The notes under the pieces are model-generated. The model made no database searches. It had not been told where the DNA came from and saw nothing but the letters and a program-made list of their open reading frames with translations. A stretch of DNA of 64,000 bases from Aliamphritea ceti (GTDB lineage: Bacteria; Pseudomonadota; Gammaproteobacteria; Pseudomonadales; Balneatricaceae), in NCBI RefSeq assembly GCF_024347215.1, contig NZ_AP025282.1:2108001-2172000 (forward strand). The letters run 5' to 3'. Within the stretch, counting starts at the first letter, position 1. Each line of letters opens with the position of its first letter. The position numbers and the translations under genes were made by a program. This document shows positions 41,462-49,712 of this stretch, piece after piece.

Positions 41462-42679
41462 TTATTCGAGAATTTGGTAAGCAGCTGAATAACCGGAAAT
41501 AACAGCGCCCTGCACAGTTGAATTTTGCCCGTAACGGTCAAAGGTTTCTCCTGCGAAGTACACCTTATTACTAAGAGGGGCTTGAAGAGCTTCAATCAGG
41601 CTTTCGTCTTTATACTGGTCCGTCCATGTGCCCAGGGTAAATTGAGCCTTACCCCAGTCTTTCATCAGGTATTCGCCACTATAGGAAGCACTCGCCTTGC
41701 CGTCGAAGAGTTGATCCAGTTCAGTGAGTACCGCATTCACGATCGCCTGTTCTGATCCCAGACTGTAATAATACTCAGCCGATTCTCCTGTTGATAGTAA
41801 GCCAAATACTTTGTCCTCCGCTTCTTTTTGGTAGGCAACGTCGTAATAGGTTTTTTCTCCGCTATTGGTCTCTACTTCAATTGCGTCAGGGTAAAACTTG
41901 TTAGAAAACTTTAAGAAAAGCTTAAAGCCTGGCAGAAACGCTACTGACTGAATAGCTGCTTGTTTCTGCTGCGTCAGTTCAGGAATAAACCGAATGTAGT
42001 TTGCTTTCAGAACGCCAATGGAAACGGTTGAAATAACCTTATCAGCGAGGTATTGCTGTCCGTTAAGGGTTGTGACGATCACTTTATTACCTGAGTAATC
42101 AATAGCTGTAACCGGTGAGTTATAGATAATCTTACTTTCAACATGACTAGCGAAATGCTCTTGTACAAAAGAAAACCATGTTGAATTTTTGAATTTGTAT
42201 TCCGGGTAACTCCACTGGATCAGCTTGAGTAAATAAGAGGGTACTTTTTCGTAAACACCGTCGTCCAGTGAGTACACATCGGAAGGGGAGTAGCGAATTA
42301 GTTCTCTGGAAGCGGGAGAGGTTTCTGGTTTGCCAGTCAGGCGGTTAAGAATACTCTTATCCTGATGAATCCATTCTGCTCCCAGGTCGATAGGAAAGTC
42401 TGCAAAACGAGTGTTTTGTTCCAGCCGGCCTCCATAACGTGAAGTTGCTTCCAGTATGGAATAATCAATGCCATTCTTTTCAAGCACTGTCGCCGCAGCC
42501 ATACCAGCCGCGCCAGCCCCGATAATAATGACGTTGCCTTCGAAGTCGTGATTAACTGTTGTGATCAAGGTCTCAGGAGACGAATCCATCCAGTCTGTAA
42601 GCCAGCCCTCACCGAACGAGTGAGCTGTATAGAACGTCAGAGTTAAGATTACAGTAAGTACAGCTAATATTTTTTTCAT
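41462..42679 (-). CDS. Exported FAD-dependent flavin amine oxidase
   Basis: A 405-residue flavin monoamine oxidase family protein. Residues 1-23 form a signal peptide (MKKILAVLTVILTLTFYTAHS). The FAD motif VIIIGAGAAGMAAATVLEKNG is at about 50, followed by SRYGGRLEQN and the C-terminal YFAGETFDRYG-N-STVQGA-SG motif that closes the flavin site. Such enzymes oxidise amines or polyamines and release H2O2 and ammonia; the substrate is unknown. A periplasmic location is unusual for the family. It is a single gene. Confidence 0.85.
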   Translation of the reverse strand: MKKILAVLTVILTLTFYTAHSFGEGWLTDWMDSSPETLITTVNHDFEGNVIIIGAGAAGMAAATVLEKNGIDYSILEATSRYGGRLEQNTRFADFPIDLGAEWIHQDKSILNRLTGKPETSPASRELIRYSPSDVYSLDDGVYEKVPSYLLKLIQWSYPEYKFKNSTWFSFVQEHFASHVESKIIYNSPVTAIDYSGNKVIVTTLNGQQYLADKVISTVSIGVLKANYIRFIPELTQQKQAAIQSVAFLPGFKLFLKFSNKFYPDAIEVETNSGEKTYYDVAYQKEAEDKVFGLLSTGESAEYYYSLGSEQAIVNAVLTELDQLFDGKASASYSGEYLMKDWGKAQFTLGTWTDQYKDESLIEALQAPLSNKVYFAGETFDRYGQNSTVQGAVISGYSAAYQILE

Positions 42680-42894
42680 TGCTAACCTGTAGGGGTTTAT
42701 CCCGGCGCTTGAGTGTTCGGTGAGATGATATCCAGAAAGAAGTAAATATCAGGTTAAGTCGTTCAGTATTGACTGTATTAAGCTGGGGTAAGGGGAGTCT
42801 GGAGTTTCAGTTTTTAACACTGGAAGCAATGCTGGTATTTGGGGCTGTGCGGGGCTAAGTTTTTACTTACTTAATAAATAATTTTTGTGATTGT

Positions 42895-42916
42895 AAGGGG
42901 CGCAATAGCGCCCCTT
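42895..42916 (-). terminator. Hairpin directly after the GNAT gene
   Basis: A perfect 9-bp stem AAGGGGCGC / GCGCCCCTT with an AATA loop, three bases beyond the GNAT stop. It lacks a good T run on the minus strand, so termination is likely but not certain. Confidence 0.6.
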
Positions 42917-42918
42917 AT

Positions 42919-43425
42919 TTATACCTGTTCGCTTGGGTGTCCCCACATAAGCGGTGCGGCGTAAGGTCCGGTGATGCTTGACGTGGATTCTCCTACGTTG
43001 TCTAAAGCACCTGGCGTCAGTTCACGTGCAAACCAGCATTCCAGAGGGGCCATAGTTTTAACAGGAGGCCTCACCTTGTGAGGAGTGTTGTACCGATTGC
43101 CGTAGTGGTGTGGTTCACCCATAACAAAGATTACGTCAGCATCCAGTTGGCTTTCGGCTTCTTCCATTAGCCTGGTAGCGTAACCTTTGCCCTGATATTC
43201 AGGCAGTACTGCCAAAGGCGCTAGCACATAGCATGTTAAGTGTGGGACTGAGTCTATGCGAATAGGGGTGTAACAGGCGTGTGCCACGCCCTCATGTACG
43301 ATAGAAAAGCTACCATCCTCAATCAGAGCATTTGCAAACTCTGCGTATAGTTTCGCGTGCCGCTCATCGTACAGGCCGCCAGCAGCAGCAAAGGCTTCGA
43401 ATTGTATTTGGTAAGGTGTTTTCAT
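42919..43425 (-). CDS. GNAT-family N-acetyltransferase
   Basis: A 168-residue acetyl-CoA-dependent acetyltransferase. Motif A, which binds acetyl-CoA, is LAVLPEYQGKGYATRLMEEAE (residues about 73-93), and the preceding YVLAPLAV strand is typical. The substrate is unknown. AAGGAGA precedes the ATG. It lies 60 bases downstream of yjhX on the same strand, so both may be controlled by the TetR operator upstream of yjhX. Confidence 0.85.
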   Translation of the reverse strand: MKTPYQIQFEAFAAAGGLYDERHAKLYAEFANALIEDGSFSIVHEGVAHACYTPIRIDSVPHLTCYVLAPLAVLPEYQGKGYATRLMEEAESQLDADVIFVMGEPHHYGNRYNTPHKVRPPVKTMAPLECWFARELTPGALDNVGESTSSITGPYAAPLMWGHPSEQV

Positions 43426-43487
43426 TAGAAAAATCTCCTTTTGTGTAGGCGTATAGCCTTGGTTTTAAACATAATGGGCCAGCAGTG

Positions 43488-43745
43488 TTATCGCTGCATC
43501 ATTTGTGACTGAACAGAGCTGGCGCCTAATTTAGTGATGCGATAGGGCTGGCTTTTTATCGAGCTGATCAGTTTTTTACGTCTTAAGTGTTTGAAAGTAT
43601 TAAGCGTGCATCCGGAAAGGGCATTACCTTCCCGGGTGTAACAAGTGACTTCATAGATTTTTCCGCTTTCTCTGCGCAGGTAATGAACCGAGCCACCAAG
43701 AGCGAGAATGTGCAATATGCGTTGTTCTTGCTTTGATATATTCAA
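43488..43745 (-). CDS. yjhX: YjhX-family protein (putative toxin)
   Basis: An 85-residue protein matching E. coli YjhX (85 aa) in length and pattern: MNISKQEQRILHILALGG at the start, VTCYTREGNALSGCTLNTFKHLRRKKLI in the middle, QPYRIT near the end. YjhX is described as the toxin of the YjhX/YjhQ pair, where YjhQ is a GNAT acetyltransferase. Here too a GNAT gene follows directly, so this looks like a YjhX/YjhQ-type pair. A TetR-type operator lies about 125 bases upstream. Confidence 0.85.
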   Translation of the reverse strand: MNISKQEQRILHILALGGSVHYLRRESGKIYEVTCYTREGNALSGCTLNTFKHLRRKKLISSIKSQPYRITKLGASSVQSQMMQR

Positions 43746-43869
43746 TTGAGAACCTCAAATTTTTAGAGTGATGGTTACCTTTTCATCGTTTGCTAAAGAG
43801 CTTTGTTAAAGTTTCAGACCCTTTAAAGCCTGTCGAGATAGAAAGGCTGTTTTTTTGATAGTTAAACTA

Positions 43870-43887
43870 ACCGACCGTCCGGTCAGT
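43870..43887. promoter_or_regulatory. TetR-type operator 2 (upstream of yjhX)
   Basis: ACCGACCGTCCGGTCAGT is a near-palindrome related to the 18-bp site at 44525. It lies between the tetR stop and the yjhX start, so it could control the yjhX-GNAT pair. Confidence 0.7.
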
Positions 43888-43933
43888 AATTTAAATAAAT
43901 TTATAGGTAGCAAGCACGTATAATTCATGCGGC

Positions 43934-44470
43934 TTAGCTGTATTTTTTTATTAACTCATCTTTAATAAGCATCAGAGGAAATGCATCATAAGAGAACAAG
44001 TAATTCATAGCGGTGCCATCGATTTCAGCAATAAACAAATGGCTAAGAACCCGGCTATTGTCTTTTGATAGTTGGCTAAAAATATCTTCTGTTGTTTCAA
44101 GCAGCATAGTTGCTCTTTCTTCTATCAGATCGCTTAGAATTGCTCTCGTTGTGGGTTGTAGCAATACGTTAAGGTTAAACTGATATAGTTTTCGGTGTTC
44201 AATCATTGAGGCGAAAATCGACTCTATGAGGGCAGCTAATCGCTGTCTAGGGTCAGATATTCTTGCCTGCTCCCTATTCAGTTCTCCGATGATTTCTGTG
44301 GTTCTGACGAAGATCTCTCTAAGCAAAATATCTTTATTTTTAAAATGGTGGAAAACCAGGCCTTTTGAAACATTAGCGCCTTCGCAAATGGCTGATATAG
44401 GTGTTTTTTCAAACCCGTTCTCAGAGAAAAGCTCGGTGGCTATATTCAGTATCTGTTCTCGTTTATCCAT
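43934..44470 (-). CDS. TetR/AcrR-family transcriptional regulator
   Basis: A 178-residue regulator with an N-terminal TetR helix-turn-helix (REQILNIATELFSENGFEKTPISAICEGANVSKGLVFHHFKNKDILL, residues 4-50) and a helical ligand-binding domain. The ligand is unknown. Matching palindromes lie 55 bases upstream of its start and between its stop and yjhX, so it probably represses itself and the yjhX-GNAT pair. Confidence 0.9.
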   Translation of the reverse strand: MDKREQILNIATELFSENGFEKTPISAICEGANVSKGLVFHHFKNKDILLREIFVRTTEIIGELNREQARISDPRQRLAALIESIFASMIEHRKLYQFNLNVLLQPTTRAILSDLIEERATMLLETTEDIFSQLSKDNSRVLSHLFIAEIDGTAMNYLFSYDAFPLMLIKDELIKKYS

Positions 44471-44524
44471 GCTCTTTCTTTACCACTTTTCTCTATTACT
44501 TGGCGCTACAGTAGAAAATTACAA

Positions 44525-44542
44525 ACTGACCGGTCGGTCAGT
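44525..44542. promoter_or_regulatory. TetR-type operator 1 (upstream of tetR)
   Basis: ACTGACC-GGTC-GGTCAGT, with perfect 7-bp arms, 55 bases before the tetR start codon on the minus strand. It matches the site at 43870 apart from three positions. Confidence 0.75.
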
Positions 44543-44809
44543 GTTGGTGGCACTTTAGTTTTAGTGCGAATGTTTTGTCAACGATTTATTGTTCTGGAAC
44601 AGCAGTGATATATGGATTAGCAAACAGAGCAGTGCCTGATAATTATGTCGGTGTAAGTATTATTTAGTTAGAGAAGGGCAGAGAAGGTAAGCATACCGGC
44701 ATATTAATACTGTCTAGCTTTTGGGTTATTTTTAATGGTATTACCGCGCATTGTGGGAGTTGTGAGTGATTATTGTCTGGGATAGATCTCTTCAGTAAAG
44801 CTTTCGACC

Positions 44810-44880
44810 AGAGCTTTCCAGTAGAGCTTTCCAGTAGAGCTTTCCAGTAGAGCTTTTCAGTAGAGCTTTTCAGTAGAGCT
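44810..44880. repeat. 13-bp tandem repeat, 5.5 copies
   Basis: Three perfect copies of AGAGCTTTCCAGT, two of AGAGCTTTTCAGT, and a final AGAGCT. A degenerate unit (TAAAGCTTTCGACC) precedes the array. The AGAGCTYT core is shared with the arrays at 5179 and 20980. Confidence 0.92.
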
Positions 44881-44941
44881 CGTGTGATGATGTAAAGGCA
44901 CTTAACAGAAGTGCCTTATATTTAGGGCTCAAAGGGTGCTT

Positions 44942-45115
44942 CTATCTGTCTTCGTCAGGTCTTTTTGGCACAAAAACAGCAATTGTCACTACGATCAGGA
45001 TAACAGCAGCAGCGATATAGCCTAGGCGTTCCAGAGTAATTCCCTCAATACTATGTGCCTGATAAAACAAAAAAATCGCTAGACATACTGCTACGATTGC
45101 GCCAAAGATTTTCAT
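44942..45115 (-). CDS. Small membrane protein, 57 aa
   Basis: A 57-residue frame, ATG at 45115-45113 and TAG at 44944-44942, with an AAGGG ribosome site seven bases upstream. It encodes two hydrophobic helices (FGAIVAVCLAIFLFYQ and LGYIAAAVILIVVTIAVFV) joined by HSIEGITLER and ends in a charged tail PKRPDEDR. It lies 80 bases downstream of ask on the same strand and could be cotranscribed with the ectoine genes. Family unknown. Confidence 0.6.
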   Translation of the reverse strand: MKIFGAIVAVCLAIFLFYQAHSIEGITLERLGYIAAAVILIVVTIAVFVPKRPDEDR

Positions 45116-45195
45116 AATCACCCTTATGTTTTGTTAACCTGCTCAGGCCCTACATGCTACTGGATAAATGGGGCCAGATAAAACACTAAGCCGGC

Positions 45196-46653
45196 TTAGT
45201 TTATATGTGCTGTGGAATAAGCAGCTATACAGATCGCATTGCCATGTTCGTGTACTTCTACTAAATCACGGTGCAGGCTTTTTACGGTCATTTCATAGTC
45301 AGTTTCTTCAATGACAAATTGCATATCTACTTGTCGCATCGATTGATGGATTGCCAGTACGCTAATGTTGTCATTGGCGATTGCGGAGACTGCTTTTGCC
45401 AGCATTCCGGGGACTTTTATATCACTGCCGATGGCAGAGACTACCGCGACCTTTTTCTGGTCAAGTTCTGCTTCAGTGAAACGCTCTTGCAGTGCGGACT
45501 GTATACGTTTAACTGTTTTCAGGTTTGTGGCCAGATAATGAGTTATTGTATTAGCGTTCATATCTTTGGATATAACATGTGCCCGAAAGCGCTTAATCAG
45601 CGCCATGATCTCCTGATCATAATTGTCTATATTGCCCACCATGTCCTGATCGAATAGCTCAAGCGCATAGACGCCTTTTCGGCCAGCGATGATTTCAACA
45701 CAGGGGGTATCGCTAACATAGTCGCCAGTAATTAATGTGCCGGTGTGTTCTGGCTCAAAAGTGTTTTTTATACGCAGTGGTACGCTGTTCTGTCGCAAGC
45801 CTTTTGCCGCTTTAGGGTGGATAGCTTCCATCCCAAGGTTGGCTAACTGGTCAGCGACATCATAATTGGTCCGGCCTATTGGTACTGCATTTTCTTCGCC
45901 TACCAGGCGAGGGTCTGCAGTACTAAGGTGAAATTCCTTATGAATGATTGCTTCCCGTGCATTGGTTAAAACGGCCAGACGGCTAAAAGTCATCTCGCTG
46001 TAACCGCGGTCGAAAGAAGACATCAGGCCATCTTCACTGTGTGCATAGCCGGTGACTATTGGCAGTTGATTGTCGAGATTTATGTGTTGGAATGCATTGC
46101 GAATACGATCATCCAGCGGCAGGTGCTGCTCAGTATTCCAACCGGTCAGGTCAATGTAGCAGGCGTTGATACCATCTCGCTTCAAGAGCTCTGTCATATT
46201 CCATGCGCTGTGTGCTTCGCCAATACTGGCGAGCATCTCTCTGACGGTGGCAAGGTGCGCATTCAGGGCGAAATGACCATGCATACACAGACTGTACAGG
46301 TCGGTCAGGCATTTTTGTGCTTGTTGTAACCGTTCGTCAATAAAGTCATTGGCAAGGGCTAGCAAGCTGCTTTCACCGAAGAGTGAATGGTTGATGGCAT
46401 ACATCTCAGATCTAAGTTGTTCGAGCGCCTGTAGCCAGCTTTTGTCTTCCATGCTGCTGGCAAAAAGTGCGTAAATACCGGGCTGGCCACTTTTCTTATG
46501 CTCGAGCAGTTTATCTGTAATACCGCCATACGCTGAGACAACGAAAACCCGTTGATAGAGACTTTTCTGATTCCCCGGTTTGTGAATAATGTTATCTCTG
46601 ACAGACGGGTAGTCTGACATAGATGTACCGCCTATTTTCTCGATAGTATGCAT
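45196..46653 (-). CDS. ask: Aspartate kinase of the ectoine cluster (Ask_Ect)
   Basis: A 485-residue aspartokinase. It phosphorylates L-aspartate, the first step toward aspartate-semialdehyde and ectoine. MHTIEKIGGTSMSDY at the N-terminus is the kinase KxGGTS motif; two ACT domains close the protein (VAVVSAIGSDIKVPG and later DNISVLAIHQS). Ectoine-cluster versions are specialised and thought to escape normal feedback control. It lies 97 bases downstream of ectD, with a hairpin between them. Confidence 0.92.
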   Translation of the reverse strand: MHTIEKIGGTSMSDYPSVRDNIIHKPGNQKSLYQRVFVVSAYGGITDKLLEHKKSGQPGIYALFASSMEDKSWLQALEQLRSEMYAINHSLFGESSLLALANDFIDERLQQAQKCLTDLYSLCMHGHFALNAHLATVREMLASIGEAHSAWNMTELLKRDGINACYIDLTGWNTEQHLPLDDRIRNAFQHINLDNQLPIVTGYAHSEDGLMSSFDRGYSEMTFSRLAVLTNAREAIIHKEFHLSTADPRLVGEENAVPIGRTNYDVADQLANLGMEAIHPKAAKGLRQNSVPLRIKNTFEPEHTGTLITGDYVSDTPCVEIIAGRKGVYALELFDQDMVGNIDNYDQEIMALIKRFRAHVISKDMNANTITHYLATNLKTVKRIQSALQERFTEAELDQKKVAVVSAIGSDIKVPGMLAKAVSAIANDNISVLAIHQSMRQVDMQFVIEETDYEMTVKSLHRDLVEVHEHGNAICIAAYSTAHIN

Positions 46654-46720
46654 AATTCTCGAATGTGTTAATGATGATACTTGGTTTAAATCCAGTCGTG
46701 ATAGTTTGGATGTAAATGAA

Positions 46721-46748
46721 GAACCGCTAATTAGCGGCTCATTTTTTT
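46721..46748. terminator. Palindromic hairpin between ectD and ask
   Basis: GAACCGCTAA / TTAGCGGCTC is a near-perfect palindrome followed by a T7 run on the plus strand. On the minus strand, the direction of transcription, it is followed by TTCTTCATTT, so it is at most a weak attenuator that could lower ask expression relative to ectABCD. Confidence 0.45.
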
Positions 46749-46749
46749 G

Positions 46750-47661
46750 CTATATAGCGACTGAAGACAAAGGGGTGATCTTGTCACGGCTGCAAATATA
46801 TTCCGGCCTCGGTGGCTGGTGGCAGAATGGCTGCTGAACCCGGTTGCTGATGGCGTTATAGACAAAGAAAACATTTGAACGGGGCTCCGGAGTAATGTTG
46901 CCATTGGAGCCGTGCATAGTGTTGCAGTCAAACACTATGACACTGCCGGGCTTGCACTTGGCGACTGTGATTCCGCCTTTCTTCACCATGTCTTTCAGTT
47001 GAGTGTCAGAAGGGACGCCGTATTCCTGCTTTTTGAGAGAAGCCTGGTAATGGTTGTCAGGCGTATCACCCGCGCAGGCGGCGTATTGGCGATGTGACCC
47101 CGGAATTAGCATAAGCGGACCATTATGCTCATGGTTTTCTGTCAGCGTAATAGACATGCTTAGCGCTCGCATTCGAGGCATTCCATCTTCTACGTGCCAG
47201 GTTTCAAAGTCTGAATGCCAGTAAAATTCTTTACCGCGAAAGCCCGGTTTATAGTTAAGACGGGACTGATGAATATACACATCGTCATCGAGAATGTAGC
47301 GTGCCAATTCAGCTAACCGTTCGTCCGCCGCAAGTGAGCTGAAAATCGGGTTGTTTTCATGTACACGAAACACTGACCTTACGTCACCGCTTTCTGGTTC
47401 AGTAATAGTTTCACCAGAGTTTTTGACGGCTTCGTCATTGTGCAGTCGTTCCAGTTCCTGTTGAAATATTTGCACTTCCGCTTTAGAGAACAATCCTTCC
47501 AGAATCATGAAGCCGTTTTCAGCATAATGTCTGATCTGCTTATCAGAGACTGGTGTTAGTCTGTTTCCGGAAGCATAGACAGTTGGATCCTGGCGTTCGA
47601 TATAGTGCTCCAGTCCCTGGCGGGAAGGGTAGATATCAGTTGGTTGCGCTTGGTTTGTCAT
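46750..47661 (-). CDS. ectD: Ectoine 5-hydroxylase EctD
   Basis: A 303-residue Fe(II)/2-oxoglutarate-dependent dioxygenase that converts ectoine to 5-hydroxyectoine. The iron-binding HxD...H is visible as FYWHSDFETWHVEDGMP and later the MHGSNGN histidine; RMRALSMSITLTEN and GPLMLIPGSHR are family hallmarks. Length matches known EctD (about 300 aa). It lies 24 bases downstream of ectC, so the two are cotranscribed. Its presence shows that the organism can make both ectoine and hydroxyectoine. Confidence 0.96.
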   Translation of the reverse strand: MTNQAQPTDIYPSRQGLEHYIERQDPTVYASGNRLTPVSDKQIRHYAENGFMILEGLFSKAEVQIFQQELERLHNDEAVKNSGETITEPESGDVRSVFRVHENNPIFSSLAADERLAELARYILDDDVYIHQSRLNYKPGFRGKEFYWHSDFETWHVEDGMPRMRALSMSITLTENHEHNGPLMLIPGSHRQYAACAGDTPDNHYQASLKKQEYGVPSDTQLKDMVKKGGITVAKCKPGSVIVFDCNTMHGSNGNITPEPRSNVFFVYNAISNRVQQPFCHQPPRPEYICSRDKITPLSSVAI

Positions 47662-47684
47662 AAAATACCCTCCCAGGTTGATTA

Positions 47685-48089
47685 TCAGGCCGATACAGCT
47701 TCAGCTTCCAGTTCATAGGCACCTTCAGTGTTATGAACTTCTTTTCCGTTCAGTGGAGGGTTAAAAACGCAGGCCATCTGCATTTCTTCAAAGGCTCGCA
47801 GAATATGTTTGTCATGCTTGTCCAGAATGTAAAGCGTGCCCGGTTTAATTGGGTATACCTTGCCGTCAGATAATGTTTCAACTTCGCCCTCACCTGAAAC
47901 ACAGTAAACGGATTCCAGATGATTCTGATAATGCATCTGAAAATCGGCATGCTTATAAATAGTGGTGATATGGAAGGAGAAACCCATATTGTCATCCTTG
48001 AGTAGCATGCGGGTGCTCTCCCAGTTGCCATCAGGGGATACAATTCGGCGATTACTTTGTTCTGCTGTTATTAAGTCACGAACGATCAT
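47685..48089 (-). CDS. ectC: L-ectoine synthase EctC
   Basis: A 134-residue cupin enzyme that cyclises N-gamma-acetyl-diaminobutyrate to ectoine. MIVRDLITAEQS is the standard N-terminus, so I start at ATG 48089, with GAAGGAAT just before it, and not at the in-frame ATG at 48107. HYQNHLESVYCVSGEGEVE and GTLYILDKHDKHILRA are the metal-binding cupin motifs. It is separated from ectB by an extra small ORF, unlike the usual ectABC packing. Confidence 0.96.
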   Translation of the reverse strand: MIVRDLITAEQSNRRIVSPDGNWESTRMLLKDDNMGFSFHITTIYKHADFQMHYQNHLESVYCVSGEGEVETLSDGKVYPIKPGTLYILDKHDKHILRAFEEMQMACVFNPPLNGKEVHNTEGAYELEAEAVSA

Positions 48090-48115
48090 TACTATTCCTT
48101 CATTCAATTATGCTG

Positions 48116-48427
48116 TTATGTATCGGGCTCGAGCGTGATCACCATATCCTCACTGCCGGATACGGTGACCACTTCATCGGCCGGGATCAATAAAACCTGT
48201 TGCGGTTTAATGCGGCAGGGTAGGGAGCGGGACATCAGACGAATCAGGCCTGAGCCACTAATGCAGGTCAGAATATATGTCTGTCCTGGTTCCCTTTCTG
48301 GAAGGAGCAAACGTTCTCCATCCAGATATAAATCAGCGCTTGCTGAGGCATGCTTAGCTGGCAAGTGCGACCGGGTCGAAGTACTTTTTCTGTTCCGGAA
48401 TTGAATCTTCTGTAGCGCAAACCTCAC
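48116..48427 (-). CDS. Cupin-like ORF between ectB and ectC (start uncertain)
   Basis: A 103-codon frame whose first 24 codons overlap the end of ectB; a later non-ATG start (for example TTG near 48364) is possible. The part outside ectB (DLYLDGERLLLPEREPGQ, then ILTCISGSGLIRL and VLLIPADEVVTVSG) looks like a small cupin, similar to the C-terminal domain of mannose-6-phosphate isomerase. It ends 27 bases before ectC. It could be a genuine small gene, a remnant of a longer cupin gene, or non-coding spacer. The strand and spacing fit cotranscription with ectABCD. Confidence 0.45.
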   Translation of the reverse strand: MRFALQKIQFRNRKSTSTRSHLPAKHASASADLYLDGERLLLPEREPGQTYILTCISGSGLIRLMSRSLPCRIKPQQVLLIPADEVVTVSGSEDMVITLEPDT

Positions 48428-49661
48428 GGATAGCTTCCTCCAGAATATCGATGCCTTTTGCCAGATTATTGATATCGATAATGAGCGGACAAAAGAGCTT
48501 TACAACATGATCATCTGCACCGCTTGTTTCGATAATCAGGCCTTTCTGAAATGCTTTCTTAGTGATTTTTCCGGCCAGTTCGCCGTTGACGCAATTGATA
48601 CCCTGGAACATGCCGCGGCCGCGGGTAGTGAAGTTACCGTTACCGTATTGCTTTACGATCTTGGTAAGGCGGTCTGATACAAAGCTGCCTTTACGCATTA
48701 TTTCTTTGCTGAAAACATCATCAGACCAATAGTGATCAATGGCTGCTTTGGCTGTTACAAATGCAAAGTTATTACCGCGGAAAGTACCGTTGTGCTCGCC
48801 GGGTTTCCACTGATCCAACTCTGGTTTGAACAGGACTACAGCGAAGGGGAGTCCGTATCCACCCAGTGATTTAGAAAGGGTGACAATGTCCGGTTTGATG
48901 CCTGCCTCTTCGAAACTGAAGTAAGTGCCTGTACGACCGCAGCCGGCCTGAATATCGTCCACAATTAAGAGTACTTCGTGCTTTTTACATACGAAATCAA
49001 GTTGCTTGAGCCATTGGACATCGGCTACGTTGATACCGCCTTCTCCCTGAACGGTTTCAACAATAACAGCTGCAGGTTTATCTATACCGCTGCTTGAATC
49101 GCTGAGTACTTTGTCCAGATAAACCGTGGTATCAATATCGTCACCTAAATATCCGTCATAAGGCATTCGGCTAACGCCGCTCAAGCTGACACCTGCTGCA
49201 CCACGGTGATGAGAGTTGCCGGTAGCGGCAAGCGCGCCCATGCTGACACCATGGAATCCGTTGGTGAAGCTGATAACGTTTTCCCGTCCGGTAATGTTAC
49301 GGGCCAGTTTTAAGGCAGCTTCAACAGCGTTAGTTCCGGTCGGTCCTGTGAATTGCATTACATAGTTGAGATTACGGGGCTTAAGGATTTTTTCGTTGAA
49401 AGCCTCCATAAATTCGCCCTTTGCTTTGGTATGTAAATCAAGCCCGTGAGTAATGCCATCGCTATGGATGTAGTCGAGAAGTTTTTCCTTAAATATAGGG
49501 TTGTTGTGGCCGTAGTTCAGCGTGCCGGCACCTGCCAGAAAATCAAGGTATTGATTGCCATCCTCGTCATACAAATGTTCGCCCTGAGCCTTGTTAAAGA
49601 TGCGTGGGAACGAGCGGGCGTAGGATTGAACTTCAGATTCAATCTCTTCAAAAATTTTCAT
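48354..49661 (-). CDS. ectB: L-2,4-diaminobutyrate transaminase EctB
   Basis: A 435-residue class-III PLP aminotransferase that makes L-2,4-diaminobutyrate from aspartate-semialdehyde and glutamate. The PLP lysine lies in VTLSKSLGGYGLPFAVVLF, the preceding VDDIQAGCGRTG has the cofactor Asp, and MQFTGPTGTNAVEAALKLAR is the phosphate-binding start. The N-terminus MKIFEEIESEVQSYAR is typical for EctB. It lies about 50 bases downstream of ectA. Length is slightly above the usual 420-430 aa. Confidence 0.96.
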   Translation of the reverse strand: MKIFEEIESEVQSYARSFPRIFNKAQGEHLYDEDGNQYLDFLAGAGTLNYGHNNPIFKEKLLDYIHSDGITHGLDLHTKAKGEFMEAFNEKILKPRNLNYVMQFTGPTGTNAVEAALKLARNITGRENVISFTNGFHGVSMGALAATGNSHHRGAAGVSLSGVSRMPYDGYLGDDIDTTVYLDKVLSDSSSGIDKPAAVIVETVQGEGGINVADVQWLKQLDFVCKKHEVLLIVDDIQAGCGRTGTYFSFEEAGIKPDIVTLSKSLGGYGLPFAVVLFKPELDQWKPGEHNGTFRGNNFAFVTAKAAIDHYWSDDVFSKEIMRKGSFVSDRLTKIVKQYGNGNFTTRGRGMFQGINCVNGELAGKITKKAFQKGLIIETSGADDHVVKLFCPLIIDINNLAKGIDILEEAIREVCATEDSIPEQKKYFDPVALAS

Positions 49662-49712
49662 GACAGTACTCTTTGATAGTGAATTATATGATTTATTTAG
49701 AAAGGCGAAGTA

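Larger units (their letters stand above)
44471..44941. other. Gene-free stretch with TetR operator 1 and a 13-bp tandem repeat
   Basis: About 470 bases upstream of tetR with no credible gene. The only clear structures are the operator at 44525-44542 and the repeat array at 44810-44880. Confidence 0.6.
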
